Below, piece by piece: positions 30,135 to 39,446 of a DNA stretch of 62,000 bases; the stretch's first letter is position 1; each line of letters begins with the position of its first letter. The stretch lies in assembly GCA_905221605.1 (NCBI GenBank), contig CAJNDS010000472.1, forward strand, positions 1 to 62,000, given 5' to 3'. Under the pieces are notes generated by a model, which did no database searches, was not told where the DNA came from, and was given only the letters and a program-made list of their open reading frames with translations. Origin of the DNA: Symbiodinium natans (taxonomy: Eukaryota; Sar; Dinophyceae; Suessiales; Symbiodiniaceae). The position numbers and the translations under genes are program-made.

Positions 30135-30999
30135 GCGCTATCAAACAGAACTCATTCGAGTATCTGTTCTTCGACTATACATTTGATAACTGACACGTAT
30201 GGGGACAGACTGATGTCTGCGATTGGACACTCATTGCTGATGTCGCTCTTCAATCTGCCCATCTATGAGGCATCTGCAGGACAACCGCACGACACGCAAA
30301 ACAGTGCTGCAAGTCACTGCGGCTTTCAACAGCGCGTTTGGCAGTAGAAGGTGAACAATTGTTTCAGTATGTACACATGAAGCCTTGCAGCAAGTAAGCG
30401 AGCTCTGTGCTGCAGAGACATGTGCAGCACTACAGCTTGAGACTGTTCGGCATCTCTTTGTGCAGAAATGGGGAAAAGGATTTAGCGATACATCGGAATT
30501 GTGTGAGCGCCACCCACGCATCAAGAAACAGGTTGCTTGGGATGCTTCGGGAACGTGAGAAGGCTATAGAAGCCTGGACCGATGGGCACACGCAAACACG
30601 CAACTACGGCTAACGATCAAGAGGCAAAACAATAAATAGATAACTTGCGCTGGAGAGCGCATATAATGGTATAGTTGCAGCTCATGCCAGTGCCCCGCCT
30701 CGCTCTCAAATGCTTTTCGCTTTCCGCAGCTGCACCGGCGGAAACTCTGCATGAAGCACGGTCGAAATGGCAACCAGGACCTCAGCAAGGAAGATCCGGC
30801 GCAAGGAAGCTGAGCCGCATGATTCGTCAGGAGCTGTCGTGCATTCCAAATCATGTCGAGGCGAGCAGCCGCTGCTATTAAGTGCCCTGAGGTTAGCGGT
30901 GCATCCTCCAAAACAGCCTGTGCCAAGGTCGTCAGCACCTTGGGAAATCATGGAAGCACAAAAAAGGTGGGCCGCTGAGCATGAGCAAGTGCACAGCTT

Positions 31000-31353
31000 T
31001 CACCATACCGTACCAGAGTCAGGAGTAACGCTCACAGCTCTTTCTGAACTTCTCACGACTGAAAACTTGGATAAACTTAAGGTTGAATGCAGCTTCAGGG
31101 CGATGCCAGAGACGAGCGCAAAGCCCTTCTTTACAGAGTCGGAATACCTGAGTAAGCGTTGCCTCAAGCATTCACAGGCCCTTGGCTCCAAGAGGGAAAC
31201 AAATGCAAAGCACGCCGCTTCGTGACGAGCCCGACGAGGATGCCACCCACTGCCTCCAGAGCAGCGGCATTGTCCAACCATGTGCGATGCAAAAACGGAA
31301 GCCTGCGTCATGACGGGCAGGACGCTCAGCGCTGACCAGCCCTGGCAAGCCAT
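31000..31353 (-). CDS. Unrecognised open frame
   Basis: A 117-codon frame. About 31000-31190 (RACECLRQRLLRYSDSV onward) is moderately protein-like. An overlapping plus-strand frame (30767-31225) is equally open, so coding on either strand is uncertain. Confidence 0.2.
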   Translation of the reverse strand: MACQGWSALSVLPVMTQASVFASHMVGQCRCSGGSGWHPRRARHEAACFAFVSLLEPRACECLRQRLLRYSDSVKKGFALVSGIALKLHSTLSLSKFSVVRSSERAVSVTPDSGTVW

Positions 31354-31777
31354 GCAATGCTAGCGAGCCAGGCTTGCACAGCCTCTGCGAAAGATCGGAC
31401 CTGATAGGGTCCTTGCACTAGTCGACCCCGGGCGTCGCTGCTGAAGCAAACACCTCTGCAGGAATGCGAAGGGCATGTCACGTTGTGAATACAGACCGGG
31501 CATACCATGGGCATGCCAGCATTGCCAGCTTTCTCAGACCGTCACATGCCTTCGCAGAGCACCCTATATAAAGCTGTCCGACACAACTGTTACGGCTGAT
31601 GCTTTCTCCGCCACTCCTTGCTGCCCTACTCGTTCTCATCCCGTTACTCGTTCTCATCCAAAATGAAAGAAACTTCGGCGGATCGGGCTCCACAAATTCA
31701 CGTGGCACATTATCGCAAAACAAAGTGTGCGCGTGAAAGGTGTGCAGTCACGTGGAAAGCACCGCGAAACAGATGTG

Positions 31778-31890
31778 ATGATATCATCATCACCATCTTC
31801 TTCTTCATCATCATCCACCATCTTCTTCTTCATCATCACCATCACCATCACCATCATCATCATCATCATTATCATCATCATCGTCATACA
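31778..31890. repeat. ATC/CAT trinucleotide repeat
   Basis: About 110 bp of catcat/caccatcttc repeats. It creates poly-Ser, poly-Ile, poly-His, poly-Met and poly-Asp frames that are not genes. Confidence 0.9.
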
Positions 31891-32019
31891 TCATCAGGCA
31901 GCCTGTGTGCCATCCTATGTCCAAGATGTTAGCAGGGGAGAACCACGCGAGAGTTCGCAAGGACTGCAGATGCATGACAAGACCATGACAAGACCAAAAA
32001 CACATGACAGGCTGGAACT

Positions 32020-33620
32020 TTGGTGCCTGCGAGCAGGCAGGCAGAGCCCCACATCGACAGTTCCATTGAATACAGCCAGCTGTTCCTTGCCATGGGCTCA
32101 TGGATTTGAGCACAACATATTGCAACCCTGGCACAACACACAAGAAAGAGAAATTGCGTTAAGATTTGTTGAGTCTCCGCCCTTGTGCACCCTTCAATGT
32201 CCGCTGTGTCATGGCGGCTGTCAGGCCAGAGCTGAGTGCCGCAGTGACCACGGGTAGGACTCCGAAAAAGAAGGCGTCGCCAGCATCGGCGCCGGCTGTG
32301 TCCCTGTGATTCTGCAAGAGAACCACTATAGCAGTGACTGCTTACAAGCCAAGAGCAGCAACTCCTGGCCTTGAGCTCTTGCTGGAAAAACCCTTCGTGC
32401 CCAGCAGCAACGCTGAGACGAAGAGCAGCACCAAAGCGAAGCACTGAACTCGGGACTGTCTCTTGCCTTCAGGGTTACTTAGCCAGATACTTTCAGATTC
32501 AGGTCACAGAGACGCGTCTGAACACAGCATTTTTTCACTCGTCGACCCAGAAGCAAGTAGCACATGAGCGCTGCTGACAGGGTCTTCGTCTGATTGAGAA
32601 GGTTGAAACTGAGAGAGTCGATGTGGGCTTGACCTCAGCCCAGCGTCTCATCATGCCACATCCTGTTCTGCTCCTCTATATACAGTGCTCTACAGTCTCA
32701 AGGGGATCTGCTGGGCACGTTTTGTGTTGTTCTGGCTAGAGAAGTCGATGTGGTTCTGTGTGACACTCTGAGGTCTAGGCCAACCTGCAGCAGCCAGCCC
32801 TGCATTGAAAACATTATCGCCGGTAAGCCAGCCTTTAAGACGGACTCGCCTTAGCATCGCTTTGGCCGGGTGCGCAACAAGTGTTAAGCTGCATCTCGTC
32901 AAACTGCGAAGCATGGCTTGCCACTAGACTCATCGTGGGAATCATGTGCCACCAGGAGGCGCAAACTCCAGCTGCGGGCGATGTCTGCAACTTCATCGCG
33001 AGTGTTGCCGAACCTTCGTGCAAATGATGGCCGAAACTGCAAAACACCTTCGACCACGTGATCGAAGCCTGCAGTGAACCCCCAGACCGGAGTCATACTG
33101 ACTTACACGGAGTCATACGGTGTCATGTGGGGTCATACAGAGTCGTACGGGGCAATATGGAGTCTCACTGAGTCATACAGATTCGCAATGGGTCATACAC
33201 ATTCATACAGAGTTGTACAGGGTCATATAGGGTCATACGGAGTCTTACATCACCGCAGTGTACTCGACTCTGAATCTGCAGAACATAGCAACGCACTGCA
33301 GAGATTGCAGGGCCTCTGTAGAAAAGCCTGGTAGCAGCAAGATGAGCAGAGAGATGAGTATCTTCGAGAAGTTGGAGCTCAACAGGAAGACCTGGGGAAC
33401 ATGTCCCCGTGGCAGGAGCTGCTTTGTCAGTAGCGGCTGCAACCCAAACTGCGCTGCCAAGAGCACCTGAGCTTTCACGAAATTCACGACTGCAAACACC
33501 AGCATGGGAAGCCCAATGGTTTCGAACATCCTCCAAGGAGCCAGGAACAGAAAGCTGCTGTGGTTCGAGATGGCATCACGCAGGTATGCGATTTCCGCAC
33601 TCCCTTTTCGCTGCCACCGC
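32020..33620 (-). CDS. SLC35/nucleotide-sugar-transporter-like protein, several exons
   Basis: Four separated minus-strand pieces fit SLC35A-type transporters, which exchange nucleotide sugars or related metabolites across Golgi/ER membranes. About 33550-33310 gives a membrane helix with AAQFGLQPLLTKQLLP, then SSNFSKILISLLILLLPG, like the first two helices (QYGxQPxxxKR, ExxKxxxxLxxL). About 32850-32790 gives KAGLPAIMFSMQGWLLQV, like the AxxPAxxYxxQNxLxxV helix. 32282-32191 gives GDAFFFGVLPVVTAALSSGL, like the xxxSGxAGVYxExxLK helix. About 32110-32035 gives ARNSWLYSMELSMWGSAC, like the loop SVWLRNxQLxxFG. Order and strand are right. Exon ends, start and C-terminal exons are not defined. Confidence 0.6.
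32870..33096 (-). CDS. Coding-like block within the transporter region, unrecognised
   Basis: A minus-strand frame with FRPSFARRFGNTRDEVADIARSW reads like protein but does not match any transporter helix. It could be intron-located chance sequence or part of a cytosolic extension. Confidence 0.2.
33095..33247. repeat. Minisatellite based on ggagtcatacag/gggtcatac
   Basis: About ten copies of a 15-16 bp unit (agtcatacggtgtcat, gggtcatacagagtc and variants). It lies inside the transporter gene, probably in an intron. Confidence 0.85.
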
Positions 33621-33679
33621 ATGTCCTCGGGATGTATGAAGTCTTGTGAAGTTACCTCCCTGGGCATGACCAAGTCACA

Positions 33680-34100
33680 TCACAGCCAGGACTCCTTCTC
33701 AGCAGCTGATGGCGTCAACCTGGTACAAAGCTGCTCTAGCCAGGCAAAAAGCTCACCTCTATTCTCATCCTTGAAATCCCTGAACACTTGATGCCACGTG
33801 CTGCAAACTGCAGTATGAAACTTGACAACTTCAGCGCCGAGAATCATTTTGCATCGTATCAATACCGATGCTATTCGAGGCCACCCAGCGCCATCCATTT
33901 CAGCCACCATAGCACTGACCCGGTCATCAGACACCGGATCAGAAGCACGTAAAGCACATAAGGGTGCCAACCAATCAAGACCGGCGACTTCAAACATACA
34001 CTCCGGGTTTGATGGTTTTGAGATGCTTTGGCGCGACTGCAACAACAAACTCCACAAACACATCCCCTCTGACGTCGCAATTATATTCTGACGATGAGCT
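33680..34100 (-). CDS. Candidate exon(s), unrecognised
   Basis: From about 33980 to 33695 the minus-strand frame is convincingly coding: DWLAPLCALRASDPVSDD, VAEMDGAGWPRIASVLI, then an amphipathic helix and DFKDENRGELFAWLEQL. It ends in a stop at 33680. It lies just upstream of the transporter exons, so it could be the end of a preceding gene or a retained intron in that gene. No family recognised. Confidence 0.4.
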
Positions 34101-34524
34101 TGCGGCTTACTATAAGGATGTCCTGCGTGATTCGAGCTGACAGCCCAAAGACATTTGAGGCAACCGAGCAACACGGACAGCCTGCTTAAAAAAATATTGT
34201 AGAATAATGGAAATGGCATTTTCATTTTTTGGAATCATGGACATGGCATTTTATGATTGCTTCAAATCATGGAAAAGCCCGGCCATCATTTTCTCGCGCG
34301 CTTCCTTGCTTCCTCAACAACGCATGCTGTTTCGGGCGCCGAAGCTTCACAAGCTCCGTCGCCTGGCTGGGCTTACCTTTGGCAGGGCCACCAGGCACTG
34401 AGGGCACAGGAACGGAATGGATATGTTCAGTCCAAACATTCTCACACATCATAACACTGTGTCAGTGCTGTAATGACTGTGGACTGCGGCTGCACAGGTA
34501 GGGGTCATGAACCGAATTCCATGA

Positions 34525-35592
34525 TCACGGGGTCATATCTTCGCAATGGTCGATCTCTGCTGTCACGGGCTGCCCAGCAAACACACTGAGACAGAAGTCA
34601 CCCTCTTGGACCTTCTTGATTTTTCCCCCAGCCTCAACTGCAAACACAGGGTCCAAGAAAAGCGTCTCCTGCTCGCCCGGGAAGTTCGATACCCAAGACA
34701 CATCTGCAGCAACAGGCCAGATGCCAGATGCCTCTACAAGACTGCACCAGGAAGGCACCGAATACAGTGGTTTTTTGACTGCCAACTTCAGCAGCATTCC
34801 GCAATCTGCTGGCGCTCCCACTGTTCCACCCTGTCCTCGTGCAAAAGCGGTTGCCAAAGACTCAGACCGTGACATGCTGACGAAACCGTTGTAGCTGAGG
34901 TGCAGGAAGCTCTCCTTCTCGGTGTGCCCATACCCGCTCGCCTGGATATGTGAAAGATCTGTGCAAGCCAAGTCTGCACCATCTATGCCATGGAGACCGT
35001 GGAAGAAAGTTTGAGTCGGCACGCTTCTTGGTTGGAAGTCTTCCGTACATTCCACCAAAATCTTGCACTCTGTGTATCGGTTTGAAAGGGCGAGCTTGTC
35101 TGCTTCCAGGCCCAAAGAGACGCGCTTATTCGGCTGCAAAAGTGAAATGTGGTTCCTGATCGGGTCGTTGAAGTCATCAAACAGGTACAGCTTCTCGAGT
35201 GCCCGACTGAGATGGGTTGCAAAGCGTGTCCAATCCCGAGCCTTGTCTTGTCGCAGGTCTTTGCGGAAGGCAGTCTGCAATTGAGTGACGTCAGTGTAAA
35301 GAGCCACCGCTAGCAGCTCATCATCCAATAAGCCAGGCTCTGCGCTGAGTTCACAAATCGAGCCACCAAAATCCTCAAGCCAGGTCATCACGATGGCATT
35401 GCGGGGCTTCATCCAATTTAAAAGGCTCTTGTGAGGGAATCTTTCGAAACGATCATCATGTCGAAACCCTTCCCAATGTGGGTCATGTGGTCCCGTGATG
35501 CCCATATGCACTGACTGCATAGCTTTCTGAAGCTGTTGTTGTCGAGCGCATGTCTTTAAAGAAGTTGTCTTGGCCTTGATCTCAGATGGCAC
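34525..35592 (-). CDS. ADP-ribosyltransferase-like (ART fold) protein
   Basis: A single open frame of 355 codons, long for this window, ending at a stop at 34525. The layout is that of NAD-dependent mono-ADP-ribosyltransferases: a helical N-part with LYT followed by SRALEKLY (about residues 94-135), a strand with FFHGLHG near 195 where the family usually has RG, a second strand FVSMSRSESLATAFA near 235 (the STS-type motif) and FPGEQETLFLDP near 305 (the ExE catalytic motif before an LFxP strand). A 60-residue insertion lies before the first motif. No signal peptide. The frame opens with GTG after a stop and the first ATG is about 24 codons in, so the 5' end may be spliced (TTTGAG|GTG) rather than a true start. 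The missing Arg makes activity uncertain. Confidence 0.6.
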   Translation of the reverse strand: MPSEIKAKTTSLKTCARQQQLQKAMQSVHMGITGPHDPHWEGFRHDDRFERFPHKSLLNWMKPRNAIVMTWLEDFGGSICELSAEPGLLDDELLAVALYTDVTQLQTAFRKDLRQDKARDWTRFATHLSRALEKLYLFDDFNDPIRNHISLLQPNKRVSLGLEADKLALSNRYTECKILVECTEDFQPRSVPTQTFFHGLHGIDGADLACTDLSHIQASGYGHTEKESFLHLSYNGFVSMSRSESLATAFARGQGGTVGAPADCGMLLKLAVKKPLYSVPSWCSLVEASGIWPVAADVSWVSNFPGEQETLFLDPVFAVEAGGKIKKVQEGDFCLSVFAGQPVTAEIDHCEDMTP

Positions 35593-35689
35593 CTCAAAGC
35601 CATTCCTCAGCTATTTAGTAGAAGCATACTGGAAGCCTCTTTGCGCATTCCCAAACACTGCAGCCACCTGTGTATATATATATAAGCAT

Positions 35690-35912
35690 AATGCATGTAT
35701 GTATGTACGGAATGTATGTATGTATGTATGTATGTATAAATATACATACAGACATACATTACATTACATGACATTACATTCCATTCCATTCCATTACACT
35801 ACATTACATTCCATTACATTCCATTACACTACATTACATTACATTACATTACATTACATTACATTACATTACATTACTGTACATACATCATATATATGTA
35901 TATATATATGTG
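35690..35912. repeat. GTAT, ATTAC and AT microsatellites
   Basis: gtatgtatgtat at about 35697-35735, then about 120 bp of cattac/attccatt repeats (35756-35878), then tatatatatgtatatata (35886-35911). Directly beyond, at 35917-35940, is ggaacctttatgtatgatttgacc, which recurs inverted at 57397-57423 beside another AT tract. Confidence 0.95.
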
Positions 35913-35939
35913 GCAGGAACCTTTATGTATGATTTGACC

Positions 35940-36360
35940 TCTTTCTTTGTGGTACTGTTCCTATGGATTAGGCCAATCCTATTCCCCAAACCCTGGACCT
36001 TAAACCCTCTAACCACTGACTATTGACTATTCTTGTTTGAAAATGGATGTTTAATGTGCACCTGCTTTAGTATGTGGCAATGTTGCACCTGCTTTAGTAT
36101 GTGACCCCCCCTCCCCCCAAGACAGTCGAAGCTGATATTGTCCCTGTTTACACGGCCCCGAGGGTTGAAATGATTTACTAGGGCGGGGTTTAAAAGGAGC
36201 AGCGATGCCCGCACTTAGTTTTAAAGGCGCGACGCGTGGACTCCCGGTCGTTTTGACTTAATTCAGGATCCCACCGTGCACCCCCAAACGGTCAGGGTGT
36301 CCTGAATAGCCCAGCCAAAATGACCCAGTAGAGGGGGCCCCCACTAAAGCAGGTAGAACA
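35940..36360. other. Stretch without a gene
   Basis: Contains a short direct repeat (cacctgctttagtatgtg at about 36059 and 36087) and a GC-rich patch. No coding frame of interest. Confidence 0.5.
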
Positions 36361-36965
36361 TTAAGTTTCAGCCTTTCGCAAAATAGCCATGTTCGTTGCA
36401 AGAAGGGACCTCCTCCCCTAGAGCAGGGCTGAATTCCCTTATACCATCTCTTTTGTTTTCTTTCTGTCCTGCGTTCCTATGTCTTGAATTCTGTCGGTTG
36501 TAGATATTCAAGGGAAGTGCTAAAGAGGACAAACAAGGTTTCCCTGTCACCTTTCGCTGTCCTTAATTAACCTTGTCTTTTCTCAGTCTACAGTCTGCGA
36601 GAGAGGAAGGGACAGTAGGAGGAAAACAACAAGGAATGGACAAGAGCGCTTCTCTCTCTTTTTTCTCATTGAGAAGACTGGGTACATAAGACTGGGAAAA
36701 GATTCCCAGTCCTCTCTGATTCTGTGCTTTGGCTCTTGTCTTGCAGAGGAGGAGAACTTCTCTTATTGACAAAAAGCGAGGGAAAGAGAGGGAAGGAAAC
36801 ATTGTTTCCGTTGCAGAAGGGCCGTCATCTTATCTCGCGCTTATTATCTTTCTTCTTGGGTCCTTTAAAAAACGCGAAAAATGGACACACAAGTGGGCGA
36901 GGACAAGAAAGCAAATGGACGACGGAGAGAGGGAAGGAGGCAACGTTACGTTCGTTGTAAAGGGG

Positions 36966-36999
<34 letters not shown>

Positions 37000-37450
37000 C
37001 CTGAGCAGGCTTGAATCCAATTATTCTCTCTCTGTTGCCTTCTGTCTCGTGTTCCGTTCCTTCTTCTATTCGAGTAGATTGAAGGGAGTAGGTCGGTAAA
37101 AGGTTTTCACCCTCCCGCAACCTCTTTTTTGGCTGTGTTCTTACAAAGGAGAAAAGATAAAATGCAAGAAGATGAGTCAGTCTCACTACCTTCATCCCTT
37201 GTCGTCTTTCTTCTATTCTTTTTCGTTCTTGCTTTACACACGCGAAAATTGAAAAAGTCACGAAGATAAATTGACGAGATAGCAGGGAAGGAGACAGTCT
37301 TTCCGCTACAAAATGAAAGGAGCGACGCAACAAGGAAATGACAAGGGTGCTTCCCTGTTCTCTTTTGTGAGGATCGGGTATACAACAGAGGGAAGAAATT
37401 CCCTCTCCCCTCTTATCCCTGTTTTTTGGCTCGCTCCTTACACAAAGACA
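36361..37450. repeat. Diverged tandem array, left copy
   Basis: Two or more diverged units of roughly 550-600 bp rich in gagaga/ctctct and ggaag words. Landmarks are gttcgttgcaagaaggg followed by cccctagagcagggctgaattcc (36391-36437), and again gttcgttgtaaaggggggg, a (ct)n tract (36968-36995) and ctgagcaggcttgaatcc. The same landmarks occur in reverse complement at 53.9-54.5 kb. Open frames here are artefacts of the purine/pyrimidine bias. Confidence 0.75.
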
Positions 37451-37454
37451 AATA

Positions 37455-37860
37455 CATATACATTTCATTCACCGACAAGAATGGAGGGACTAGCATCCTC
37501 CTAGCATCACAGCCAAGCTGTCACACCGCAATATACCTTTTTTTTATTCCACGCTTGCGCTCCGCGGTCGTCACTGACGCTGCCCCATAGTCGAAAGACA
37601 TCCTAAAAGCAGGGCGACCCCACGGGGGACCGTGCAATTAGGGCGGGCTGGGTGGGACAGAAAAATCTGTCTTGCCGTTTTGGCTCACAGCCGAGGTGCT
37701 GTGAACCAAAAGGCGTTTCGGTAATAGAAATCCTGCCAAACTCTACACATGAGTACATTTCATTCACCGACAAGAATGGCGGGACTAGGATCCTCCTCCT
37801 AGCATCACAGCCAAGCTGTCACACCGCAATATACTTTTTTCTTTATTCCACGCTTGCTGT
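37455..37860. repeat. Direct duplication of about 97 bp
   Basis: tacatttcattcaccgacaag ... cacgcttg occurs at about 37458-37556 and about 37756-37853, spaced about 298 bp, with a few substitutions and a small indel (cctcctagc versus cctcctcctagc). Each copy holds the palindromic word cacagccaagctgt. The segment between is GC-rich and unlike the arrays. Confidence 0.85.
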
Positions 37861-38336
37861 CGTCCAGGTGTGCTCTCACACTTCGTAGAACCCTAAACTC
37901 CTTAGGGATAATGCTTTGGAAGTACGAAGTAGGTCCAGGTCGTTCACTCCTGCAGTCTCACTCTGCAGGACTCTCGACCTGTCACATCTCGCAGCTTTTT
38001 CCACAGCTGGATGTGATCCTCCCACTGCACTCCAAAATCTCCCAAAGCACTCACTAAACGAAGTGGAACACCCGCAGTACAGCTGGAATAGGAAGATCCC
38101 AGATAATCGCGGGGAACTCTGCGGAAAACTTCGCGAACTGGTGCTTCCGATGCCACGTGAAGCCTAACCGACTGATCGCGTCGTTTTTTCATTTCACTCG
38201 CTGCACGAGAGTCTCGAGTCTAGCGGGCGAGGTCATTGAGACCATTGGGCTGTTTTAGCCCCGCCGGGAGCAGTATGGCACCTAAGTGCTGCATACTACG
38301 GATAAAGTGTTGAGCATCGTAACGCCGTCAACAAAC
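37860..38336. other. 3' flank of the LINE
   Basis: No coding frame. It should contain the 3' UTR of the LINE, whose coding sequence ends at 38337 on the minus strand. I see no poly-A or short tandem tail and no target-site duplication. Confidence 0.4.
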
Positions 38337-39446
38337 CTAGGACTTCCTAAGAGCAATGACGTAGGCGTTGTTGTGTATCTGATTCAGCTGAGCTCTTGTG
38401 GCTACAGCTGGTCTACGGTTGTCATCATGAATGGTGATGTCAGCAGCACTGATGGCATCTTCAGTTCCATCTGGCATGCCCGTCTTGGGGGCGATCTCAA
38501 AAGCTCGGTAATGCCCTGTGTGTGCAAGGTCGCCTATGTGAATGATGCCCCCAATGAGTGAGTAGTGAGCATCATGAGTTGCACGAGCCTGTTTGGGTCG
38601 GGCTCTCGGCCCACCTGCGGTGGCCGTTAGGCTTCTCCTAGCGGTCCTAGCGTCAAAAACAGGCATGACCACCCTGCGCTGAAGTTGTATGCGGTTGCGC
38701 TTCTTCCTGACACGATTGCCAGAGAACTGAAAGCACGCTAGGCTAATGAGAAGAATCTCAGGTGCACTGATCAGCGCTGTCACACGTGTGCTGCCCTTCC
38801 AACCGTTTATAACTTCCTGAAGTTCCATGTCACCATCAAAATTCATTTTAATGTAAGGACTAGTAGGCGAGTGATCTAAGAGTCGCATCGGGGAGCTGAG
38901 AGTGGGGCGATTGATGGCCCATTCTCCTTCCATGGCCGGACCTTGCAGCGCAGAAGAGATAAAGTGAAGCAGCTCAGTGACATCATGCTGTTGTCGAGGC
39001 TTCTTCCATTTTTTGAGCAGTGCCTTCCATCCTTCCTGCTGGAACAAGTCTATCTGGTGATCAGTCGTGGGTACCTGATGCAAGGCATCAATCTCGCCGA
39101 CTTGTGAACTGACGTGAGCTCGTATGTTGCTAATGTGCAAGGCGGTGGAGTTCAAGTAGCACTGATTGTGCCTGTTTATGAGGACGATACCCTCATGCCA
39201 GTGGCTGCGTCCTTTTGCAGCAGCGGTGGCTTGTTGCGCTGTCTCGAGAACAGCTGTGTCCCCATTGCGGTCTCTTGAAGAAGAAGAGTCCCCCCCTACC
39301 CCTGTATGGACATTTGGAATGTCCTTGCTCCCCGAGGCTGCGCATTTGGCTGGCCCCGTTGACTCAGTTGCTGAGTCTCGCGAAGGATTGTGTTGCGGCT
39401 CCCCCTTGGGGGCCGAGGGCCGAGGGCTTGTTGGCCCCCAAGCCAA
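38337..39446 (-). CDS. USP/C19-type ubiquitin protease domain at the LINE 3' end
   Basis: An intact frame of 369 codons. After a low-complexity lead, IVLINRHNQCYLNS gives the Cys box (family GxxNxGNTCYxNS) near residue 97, QQHDVTELLHFI gives the QQDAxEFLxxL motif, and HTGHYRAF near 312 with HDDNRRP near 340 gives the His box and the following Asp. So the full Cys-His-Asp triad is present and spaced normally, with about 215 residues between the Cys and His boxes. USPs remove ubiquitin or related modifiers. It ends YVIALRKS at a stop at 38337. It lies on the same strand directly after the finger/linker part of the LINE, and I read it as the C-terminal domain of that polyprotein. It is the best-preserved block of the element. 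Confidence 0.8.
   Translation of the reverse strand: MAWGPTSPRPSAPKGEPQHNPSRDSATESTGPAKCAASGSKDIPNVHTGVGGDSSSSRDRNGDTAVLETAQQATAAAKGRSHWHEGIVLINRHNQCYLNSTALHISNIRAHVSSQVGEIDALHQVPTTDHQIDLFQQEGWKALLKKWKKPRQQHDVTELLHFISSALQGPAMEGEWAINRPTLSSPMRLLDHSPTSPYIKMNFDGDMELQEVINGWKGSTRVTALISAPEILLISLACFQFSGNRVRKKRNRIQLQRRVVMPVFDARTARRSLTATAGGPRARPKQARATHDAHYSLIGGIIHIGDLAHTGHYRAFEIAPKTGMPDGTEDAISAADITIHDDNRRPAVATRAQLNQIHNNAYVIALRKS

Noticed and set aside
31618-32257. ORFs with poly-Ile/Ser/His
   Set aside because: Created by the ATC/CAT microsatellite.
37670-37690. ttgccgttttggctcacag as a spliced-leader relict
   Set aside because: Two mismatches or indels in 16 bases and no mRNA-like sequence after it. 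Weaker than the match at 57737.
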